A stretch of 39,635 nt of DNA from Bacteroidota bacterium (GTDB lineage Bacteria; Bacteroidota; Bacteroidia; B-17B0; Aurantibacillaceae). The DNA lies in assembly GCA_013697245.1 (NCBI GenBank), contig JACCXH010000029.1:1-39635 (forward strand), given 5' to 3'. How positions within the stretch are numbered: the first letter of the stretch is position 1; each line of letters opens with the position of its first letter. The translations under genes and the position numbers were made by a program. The notes beneath the pieces are model-generated. The model had not been told where the DNA came from, searched no databases, and was given only the letters and a program-made list of their open reading frames with translations. Positions 33,554 to 39,635 of the stretch are shown piece by piece.

Positions 33554-35371
33554 GCTAAAAATGTTTTTTGGAAAATTGACGGGGCCTTAAGTATAAACGC
33601 TAACTCAATTTCTAAAGGTACATGGATAGTTAACAATGCGGCTATATTATTGGCGACCGGTGTTAATCTTAATGGAAGAATATTAACCACTACCGGTGCA
33701 CTCACTACAAATGCATCAACTATCAGCATTCCTCCTTCTATTGGAATTACAGCTGCCGCCATAAATCAAACTGTTTGTGTTGGAAGTCCGGTTGTTTTTG
33801 CGGTGTCATCCACTGGCGGAACTTCATTTCAATGGCGGAAAGGATTAGTAAACATAGTGAATGGAGGAGCTATTTCAGGTGCTACTACAGGCACATTAAC
33901 AATTAATCCGGTAGCGCTGAGCGATGCTGCAACAAATTATAACTTGGTAATTACCGGCGGATGTGCAGGAAACTTTACGACTCAAAACATCTCTCTTGTA
34001 GTAAATAATTCAGCCACAATTACAACCGCTATTAATAACCAAACTGTTTGTGCAGGAAGTGCCGCTAGTTTCACAGTATCTGTTCCGAGTGGAGGTGTTA
34101 CTTACCAATGGAGAAAAGGCACATTAAATTTGATCAATGGAGGAAATATTTCCGGCGCTAACTCTGCTTCTTTAATTATTAGTCCGGTTGCTGGTATTGA
34201 TGCTTCAAACAATTATAATATTGTCATCACAGGTTCTTGTTCCCTCAATTATACTTCCGCTAACGTTTCATTGGTGGTTAATAATTCTCAAACAATTACT
34301 ACAGCTATTAATAATCAAACCGTATGTCCCGGAAATTCTGCAAGTTTTCAAGCAACTACTTCTGTTAGCGGTCTTTTTTACCAATGGAGAATAGGTAGTG
34401 TTAATTTAAATAATGGTGGAAATATTTCAGGAGCTACTTCAGCTACGCTAGTAATTAACCCTGCAACAAATCCAGATGCATCTAATCTTTATAACGTATT
34501 AATTAGCGGTTCATGTGTTAATAGCTATACCTCACCCAACACTTCACTCGTGATGAGCACTCCGGCAACAATAACAGCCGTTGGTAATAATCAAACAGTT
34601 TGTGCAGGAAGTCCGGCCACTTTGTCAATATCAACTGCAGGAATAGGACTAAGTTTCCAATGGAGAAATGCAAGTACCAATTTAATAAATGGTGGAAATA
34701 TTTCTGGTGCAAACTCTCAAACACTTAACTTCAATCCTACTAATACAACTGATGCTTCGGCTAATTATAATGTTATCATTGGAGATGCCTGTGGTATAAA
34801 TTATACAACTACCAATATTTCTCTGGTGGTTAATTCTACAGCAGATCCAATTATTAATTCCAGTTTTTCGGTGTGTACAGGTAAACCCATTGATTTAACT
34901 TCTCAAACAATTGTAAGTGCCACTTATAACTGGAGTGGACCAAACGCTTTTACTTCTTCTTTACAAAATCCAAGTATACAAACGGCCGCCGCACTTAATG
35001 CAGGAACCTATTCTCTTGCTATTACTTCGAATAATTGTGCCTCTAAAACATCAACTGTGCTGGTAGCAGTAAATACCTGTAAGGACTCAGATTTCTTTAT
35101 TCCTGAAGGGTTCTCGCCTAACGGTGATGGTATTAACGATAATTTTTTTATAAGAGGTATTAACAATTTTCCGGAAAACTCTTTTGTAGTTTTTAACCGT
35201 TGGGGAGAAAAAATATTTGAGGCAAATCCTTACACCAACACTTGGAATGGAAAAACAACTATGGGTACTAGACTTGGTGGCGATCAGTTACCGGTTGGAA
35301 CTTATTTCTATGTTCTTGATTTGAATGACGGAAGTGAAGTATTTAAAGGAACCATTTATTTAAACAAATAA
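33554..35371 (+). pseudogene. DUF3494 adhesin, C-terminal part with Ig-like repeats and T9SS type B domain
   Basis: Same frame as the preceding part, separated only by the TAA. It completes the second DUF3494 domain (AKNVFWKIDGALSINANS, then SKGTWIVNNAAILL), then has four Ig-like repeats of about 91 residues, each with NQTVCxGS near its start, F/YQWRxG, NGGxISGA and a Y-N-hydrophobic-x-I-x-G strand. Next is a PKD-like linker with TCK, and last a type B gliding-motility/CHU_C sorting domain: FFIPEGFSPNGDGINDNFFI, VFNRWGEKIFE, WNGKT and LPVGTYFYVLDL. No usable start codon lies near its beginning (first in-frame options are TTG/internal ATG), so without readthrough this part is unlikely to be exported. 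The PorP/SprF gene 90 nt downstream is the usual partner of type B cargo. Confidence 0.82.
33740..34840 (+). repeat. Four tandem Ig-like coding repeats, about 275 bp each
   Basis: Units begin near 33740, 34015, 34290 and 34564, judged by the recurring ITxAxxNQTVCxG segment. They are similar but not identical, so they encode divergent domains and are less prone to slippage than perfect repeats. Confidence 0.7.
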
Positions 35372-35461
35372 GAGCAAAAAAAATCATTCTGGTTTGAATC
35401 CAAAGCTTGAAAAGCTAAAGTTATAAACCGACATTTTATTTATACCATTAAAAACATAAAT

Positions 35462-36391
35462 ATGAAAATACATCTAAAAACAGCCTACACATTCACCTCG
35501 GTGATGATGTTAGCATTAAACACTTTTTCACAGCAAGATCCCATGTATACCCATTACATGTATAATACCTTAATGGTTAATCCTGCTTATGCAGGAAACA
35601 GAGACGCCTTAACCATAACGGCTTTGCACAGGTCGCAATGGGTTGACTTTCAAGGAGCACCCATCGTTCAATCTTTAACACTTCACTCTCCTTTAAAAAA
35701 CAATCATCTGGCTTTGGGGCTTTCAATCTTAAATGATAAAATTGGCCCCACTAACAGAACATCGCTTTATGGTGATTTTGCTTACAGAATGGACCTGACA
35801 AAAAAATCGAAACTGGCATTAGGACTTAGTGGAGGAGTAAATATGTTTAAAGCCAACTTGGGCGCCTTGGCCTTAGATCAGCAAGCAGATCCATCCTTTC
35901 AAACCAATATCAACAATCGTATCACCCCAAATTTTGGCTTTGGTGCTTATTATTCTAGAGAGCGTTTTTATATGGGTCTTTCTGTACCCAATTTAATAGA
36001 AAACAACTATTCAAGCGATGGGGCAATCGCCGGAAGCGAACAGCGTCATTACTTTTTTATTGCGGGAGCATTGTTTAATTTGTCAGAAAACGTGGCATTT
36101 AAACCAACTACTTTTGTTAAAGTAACTTCCGCAGTTCCTATTCAGGCTGATTTTACTGCTTCGTTTATTTTTATGAAAAAATTCACACTTGGTGCTATGT
36201 ACCGCACAAATGATGCTTTTGGCGCATTGTTAGGGTTTAATTTCACAGAACAACTTTTTCTTGGGTATTCCTACGATTGGTCTTATGGTTTACAAACTGG
36301 TAAATACAATCAAGGTAGCCATGAAATCGTATTACGATACGATTTTTTAACGGCCGCTAAAAAACAAATTCACTCACCACGTTACTTTTAA
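35462..36391 (+). CDS. PorP/SprF family T9SS outer-membrane protein
   Basis: A 309-aa outer-membrane protein with a signal peptide ending near TFSQQ. The mature start QQDPMYTHYMYNTLMVNPAYAG is the signature of PorP/SprF, followed by HRSQWVDFQGAP and beta-strand-rich barrel sequence (LALGLSGGVNMFKANLG, FGFGAYYSRERFYMGLSVPN). In Flavobacterium, SprF-type proteins are needed for secretion or attachment of the type B sorting-domain protein encoded beside them. Here the immediate upstream gene is exactly such a cargo, so a dedicated pair is expected. The frame is intact even though its cargo gene is interrupted. Confidence 0.92.
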   Translation: MKIHLKTAYTFTSVMMLALNTFSQQDPMYTHYMYNTLMVNPAYAGNRDALTITALHRSQWVDFQGAPIVQSLTLHSPLKNNHLALGLSILNDKIGPTNRTSLYGDFAYRMDLTKKSKLALGLSGGVNMFKANLGALALDQQADPSFQTNINNRITPNFGFGAYYSRERFYMGLSVPNLIENNYSSDGAIAGSEQRHYFFIAGALFNLSENVAFKPTTFVKVTSAVPIQADFTASFIFMKKFTLGAMYRTNDAFGALLGFNFTEQLFLGYSYDWSYGLQTGKYNQGSHEIVLRYDFLTAAKKQIHSPRYF

Positions 36392-36411
36392 CTATCCTAA
36401 AAAATAAATAC

Positions 36412-38478
36412 ATGAAAAACATATACATTCCCCTAATCGCATTGATTGGAATAAGTTATAGCAGTGCTGCACAAATTAACGCCTCATCCTTAAACAATGG
36501 GTATGATAAGCAAGCAGAATATAAACATAAAAATTATTCGGAAAAATTAACAAACATTTCCTATGATAAATATGTAGACGTTCCTAAAAAATCAAAAAAC
36601 GAAATAAAAGGCGATAATTTATATTTTATTTATTCGTATGACAAGGCTATTGAAGCTTACAGTAAAGACCAGCAACTGAGTACTGATGGGCAAAGAAAAC
36701 TTGCCACTAGTTATTACAAAATGAATAAGTATACAGAATCTGAGACGGCTTATGTAAAATTATTTACCTTGGAGAATGGTCAGATGCCCGAAGATTACTA
36801 CAATTATTCGAAGGTGTTAAGAGCTAATAGTAAATACGATGAGTCTGCAACTTGGATGGATAAATTCCAGCAAATGAAGCCGAATGATTTGCGTGCAATG
36901 GACTATGCCGCAAACAAAAACAATTTGGCAACTTTACTAAAAAATGATGAAAAACAGAAAATAAAACATCTGAGCATAAACAGTAATGCTCAAGATTTCG
37001 GCGCTTCCTATTTTAAAGATAAAATTGTTTTTGCTTCCAGCAGAACTACGAAAGCTAATCCAAAAACATCTTATCGCAATGGCAAACCCTACCTTAATAT
37101 TTACCTCGCTGAAATTGAGAACGGTGAATTAAAAAATCCTGAGAATTTTAATAAAGAATTTAATGGCGACATGAACGAAGGACCGGCAAGTTTTAATAAA
37201 GCAGGTACATTTATGGCCTACTCAAAAAACAACTATACGCTTAACAAAAAAGAATTGGTTGTTAATGTTGAAATTTATTTCTCGAGCTACGATCCATTAA
37301 AACAAGAATGGTCTAAGCCGGAAGGTTTTATACTTAATAACAAAGACTACTCGCTTGGACAACCTGCTTTATCAGCCGATGGAAATACTATGTATTTTAC
37401 CGGTAATATGCCGGGTGGTTTTGGTGGAGCGGATATTTACAGAGTAACAAGAACTGCCAATCAAGCTTGGACAAACGCTGAGAACCTTGGAAACACAATT
37501 AATACCGAAGGTAATGAGGTATTTCCTTTTTACCAGGAAGAAAAAGAAATACTTTTTTTCTCATCTGATGGTCGCTTTGGTGTTGGTGAACTTGATATTT
37601 TTAGTGCTAAGCACAAAGGTTTAGTTTTCGAAACAGCCGTAAATATTGGCGCACCCTTAAACAGTTCTTCCGACGACTTTTCAATTGTTATGAATAACTC
37701 AAACAGTAAAGGTTACTTTTCATCCAACAGAGGTGGCGGTAGCGGAGATGATGATATTTATGCTGTTGATTTCATGACAAACAAAACAATAAATGGGCGC
37801 GCTGTTGACAAAAATGAAAAACCATTACCAATAACATTTATTACTTTACTCAGCAATACGGATGTGGTGTTAGATACTTTCACTACAAAAGATAATGGAG
37901 CCTTTAGTTTTAATGTGGAAACTGATAAAAATTATAAATTAATTGGCACAAAAGATAAATATACTCAAGGTACAAATACATTTGGCACTTACGGTACTGA
38001 GTCTGCTGTAATAGCCGATGTGATGCTTTCAATTCCCGTAAAAGAAGAAACTGTTGTTAAAAAAGAGGAATCCATTAAAGAAAAAATTGAAGTGAAAAAA
38101 GATCTGGCCTTAATAGTTGGATTCAATCCAATCTATTTTGATTTTCATGAATACACGATCCTTCCTGCAGCCGAAATAGAATTAAACAAGATTGTAAAAG
38201 TATTAAACGAAAACCCTACAATGAGCTTGCAACTAAAGGCATACACCGATTGTAGGGCAAGTAGTGATTATAACCAAAAACTATCTGATAAAAGGGCTAA
38301 AGCTTCTTCTGATTATATCAAAAAGAAAATTAAAAATCCGGAAAGAATTCGTTCGAAAGGATACGGCGAAACCATGTTACTAAACAAGTGTTCTTGTGAT
38401 CTTAACGATTCCTCAGGCTGTTCAGAAGAAGCACACCAGGCAAATAGAAGAACTGAATTTATTATTCTTAAGAAATAA
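36412..38478 (+). CDS. PorE-like TPR/PD40/OmpA envelope protein
   Basis: A 688-aa exported protein. It has a signal peptide (about 1-20), tetratricopeptide-like helices (about 60-165: SYDKAIEAYSKDQQLS, KLATSYYKMNKYTE), and a WD40-like/PD40 beta-propeller (about 190-445, with blades such as GQPALSADGNTMYFTGNMPGG and KGYFSSNRGGGSGDDDIYAV). Then come a carboxypeptidase-regulatory-like beta-sandwich (about 455-535) and a C-terminal OmpA peptidoglycan-binding domain (about 565-688) with YTDCRASSDYNQKLSDKRA and NRRTEF. This TPR-propeller-CRD-OmpA order is that of PorE, which links the T9SS ring to peptidoglycan. It follows the PorP/SprF gene by 20 nt. Many paralogues exist in Bacteroidota, so it may be an accessory rather than the core PorE. 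Confidence 0.88.
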   Translation: MKNIYIPLIALIGISYSSAAQINASSLNNGYDKQAEYKHKNYSEKLTNISYDKYVDVPKKSKNEIKGDNLYFIYSYDKAIEAYSKDQQLSTDGQRKLATSYYKMNKYTESETAYVKLFTLENGQMPEDYYNYSKVLRANSKYDESATWMDKFQQMKPNDLRAMDYAANKNNLATLLKNDEKQKIKHLSINSNAQDFGASYFKDKIVFASSRTTKANPKTSYRNGKPYLNIYLAEIENGELKNPENFNKEFNGDMNEGPASFNKAGTFMAYSKNNYTLNKKELVVNVEIYFSSYDPLKQEWSKPEGFILNNKDYSLGQPALSADGNTMYFTGNMPGGFGGADIYRVTRTANQAWTNAENLGNTINTEGNEVFPFYQEEKEILFFSSDGRFGVGELDIFSAKHKGLVFETAVNIGAPLNSSSDDFSIVMNNSNSKGYFSSNRGGGSGDDDIYAVDFMTNKTINGRAVDKNEKPLPITFITLLSNTDVVLDTFTTKDNGAFSFNVETDKNYKLIGTKDKYTQGTNTFGTYGTESAVIADVMLSIPVKEETVVKKEESIKEKIEVKKDLALIVGFNPIYFDFHEYTILPAAEIELNKIVKVLNENPTMSLQLKAYTDCRASSDYNQKLSDKRAKASSDYIKKKIKNPERIRSKGYGETMLLNKCSCDLNDSSGCSEEAHQANRRTEFIILKK

Positions 38479-38946
38479 ATAATTCATTCGTTGTTGCACT
38501 ATTAAGATAGGAAAATGCAATTAAGAAAGGTTAGTGCGAGTAGAAATAAAGTTATATTTTTAAAAGTTGCAGATTGATTAGTAAATAAATGATTTATACT
38601 AACAACACTCAAAAAGATGCAAAGAGCATTAAACTCTTCGATTAAGAAAGATCTTACCATTCCTTAGCTAAAACCTAAGGGATGGTTTTAAAACCGGTCC
38701 TTTTGAAAGAAAATTAAAAGGCTAACGAATTTAATTTCTAAAACTGAAGTTGTATATTATGCTTTCACTTCTAGCAGAAGCGTTAAGTTTTGTGCTGATG
38801 CGAAGCTCGATAAATACATACACAATAAGTCATTTGTTTACAGTAGCTGGATTTTCCGCTTAAACAGCCCCCTCACTTTGAACTGCCATTTAGTTTGATC
38901 TAAAACTGTTTTTGCATTCTTCGGCTAAGTTAGTTTTTTAAATTTT
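38479..38946. other. Spacer between the T9SS module and the IS21 fragment
   Basis: No convincing gene. It holds one clear terminator (38656-38689). Near 38873-38906 two loosely similar words (CACTTTGAACTGC and CATTTAGTTTGATC) resemble the multiple short repeats at IS21-family ends and may mark the outer end of the element whose istB fragment follows. The remainder is AT-rich and unassigned. Confidence 0.4.
38656..38689 (+). terminator. Intrinsic terminator downstream of the PorE-like gene
   Basis: ACCATTCCTTAG (38656-38667), a 7-nt loop and CTAAGGGATGGT (38675-38686) form a 12-bp stem with one G-T wobble, followed by TTT and an A/T-rich tail. It lies about 180 bp after the PorE-like stop codon. 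Confidence 0.7.
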
Positions 38947-39231
38947 CTAAATCAATTTCTTCTTCATTTTTCGGTTGTTTTTTTTTCGTAAAGACTCACC
39001 TTTTATTTCTACACGATGCGCATCATGAACAATTCTATCGAGAATAGCATCTGCTATAGTTTGGTCTCCAATAACTTCATGCCATTTGCTTACTGGTATT
39101 TGAGAGGTAAAGATCGTTGAAGATTTTCCGTGACGATCTTCAATGATTTCCATTAGCGCAGAACGACTTTGTGCATCAAGGGGCTGTATTCCAAAGTCAT
39201 CTATGATTAAAAGATGTTGTTTCTCGGGCGC
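38947..39231 (-). pseudogene. istB: IstB (IS21 helper ATPase), C-terminal fragment
   Basis: Minus-strand frame matching the last ~95 residues of IstB. The Walker B segment HLLIIDDFGIQPLD is followed by RSALMEIIEDRHGKSST, IFTSQIPVSKWHEVIGD, ADAILDRIVHDAHRVEIKG and a lysine-rich end. A complete IstB has about 240-260 residues with Walker A upstream; here the sequence changes near 39231 into unrelated surface-protein sequence, so the N-terminal 60% including Walker A is gone. No istA is seen in the window. IstB is the AAA+ partner of the IstA transposase. The fragment shows that an IS21-family element inserted here and was later truncated. Confidence 0.88.
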
Positions 39232-39514
39232 AAATACAACCGCTACTTCAACTGCATGGAGTGTTACTGCCGATAACCTTAGGAAGATCTACGTTACTGG
39301 GCGTACTCAAGGCAATTTAAATCTACTTGGCGTAAACTCAGGTAGCGTTTACTCAAAAACAAGTACTCTTGGTCAAGTAGATAGTTACATTATTTCTTTC
39401 AACGCTCAAAACTCGCTTATTTGGAACACCTATTACGGTGGGCAATATAACGAGTGCGCAACAGAATTAGATTTTAATCCAATAGAATTATGATCTGTGG
39501 TTTAACAAATGGAT
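39232..39514 (+). pseudogene. Fragment of an SBBP-like surface protein gene
   Basis: Plus-strand sense starting abruptly at the IstB junction: AWSVTADNLRKIYVTGRTQG, then VDSYIISFNAQNSLIWNTYY and GGQYNECATELDFNP. The pattern of xIYVTGxT, DxxIxxFN and LxWxTYYGG is that of SBBP (seven-bladed propeller-like) repeats in secreted Bacteroidota proteins. After NP the sense shifts frame and continues IMICGLTNGYSH up to the start of the 24-bp repeats. Both ends are missing and there is an internal frameshift, so it is a decayed scrap between two pieces of IS21-like DNA. Confidence 0.7.
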
Positions 39515-39610
39515 ATTCTCATCTAATATAGGCCACCCATTCTCATTTATATTAGGCCAGTCATTCTCATCCAAAATAGGCCAGTCGTTCTCATTTTAAT
39601 TAGGCCACTT
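39515..39610. repeat. Four 24-bp tandem repeats, probable IS21-type end
   Basis: Units at 39515, 39539, 39563 and 39587, each exactly 24 bp. All carry (A/G)TTCTCAT at the start and TAGGCCA at positions 15-21, with an AT-rich middle that varies. IS21-family elements have multiple short repeats at their ends that bind IstA, which fits the repeat form and the IstB fragment nearby. The repeats run up to the window's end, so the element they belong to probably lies to the right. There are no unique spacers, so this is not CRISPR. Confidence 0.7.
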
Positions 39611-39635
39611 TTTTGGGTTGTTTTGTAAAGCAAAA

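Noticed and set aside
39515-39610. CRISPR array
   Set aside because: The 24-bp units abut directly with no unique spacers, and no cas genes are nearby.

Overview
The window looks like chromosomal DNA of a free-living member of the Bacteroidota, of the Flavobacteriia/Sphingobacteriia/Chitinophagia type. The evidence is AT-rich sequence, several promoters of the Bacteroidota form TTTG-N19-TAnnTTTG, type IX secretion (T9SS) sorting domains, a PorP/SprF protein, a PorE-like TPR/PD40/OmpA protein, an OmpP1/FadL-like outer-membrane protein and short 'word' repeats in spacers. No species can be named from the sequence alone.

Layout. (1) 32-659, minus strand: an MntA-HepT (MNT/HEPN) toxin-antitoxin pair. 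(2) 882-6563, minus: a three-gene MukBEF/MksBEF/Wadjet-like SMC operon (kleisin-like, MukE-like, 1228-aa SMC ATPase) with no JetD/MksG nuclease gene. (3) 6787-23611: housekeeping and envelope genes: a GT4 glycosyltransferase, a hotdog thioesterase, a proS-hypothetical-TPR operon, a low-complexity lipoprotein with an OmpP1/FadL-like porin, serA-DUF1015-yggS-EamA, a secreted Asp-box protein, a HEAT-like protein and mgtE. (4) 23678-26362: tRNA-Glu(UUC) with a near-perfect promoter, then a gene-poor accessory patch with a strong terminator, a frameshifted tyrosine recombinase, a long folded palindrome and a DUF4145 fragment. (5) 26396-30664: a small membrane protein and a tightly overlapping minus-strand operon UbiA prenyltransferase - type III PKS - methyltransferase - FAD oxidoreductase, probably making a prenylated, methylated phenolic or quinone lipid. 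(6) 30972-32262: three consecutive gene remnants (serine recombinase C-terminus, Lon fragment, KAS III/FabH C-terminus). (7) 32411-38478: a T9SS surface module: a two-domain DUF3494 adhesin with Ig-like repeats and a type B sorting domain, split by one in-frame TAA; its PorP/SprF partner; and a PorE-like OmpA protein. (8) 38479-39635: a terminator, an IstB (IS21) fragment, a scrap of an SBBP-like surface gene and four exact-period 24-bp repeats that look like an IS21-type end.

The strongest candidates for unusual biology are the nuclease-less SMC operon beside MNT/HEPN, the four-gene type III PKS/prenyltransferase cluster, and the folded palindrome that follows a broken recombinase and shares a 15/16-bp motif with another hairpin about 25 kb away. 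The adhesin with its single nonsense codon and the remnant field beside it also merit checking.
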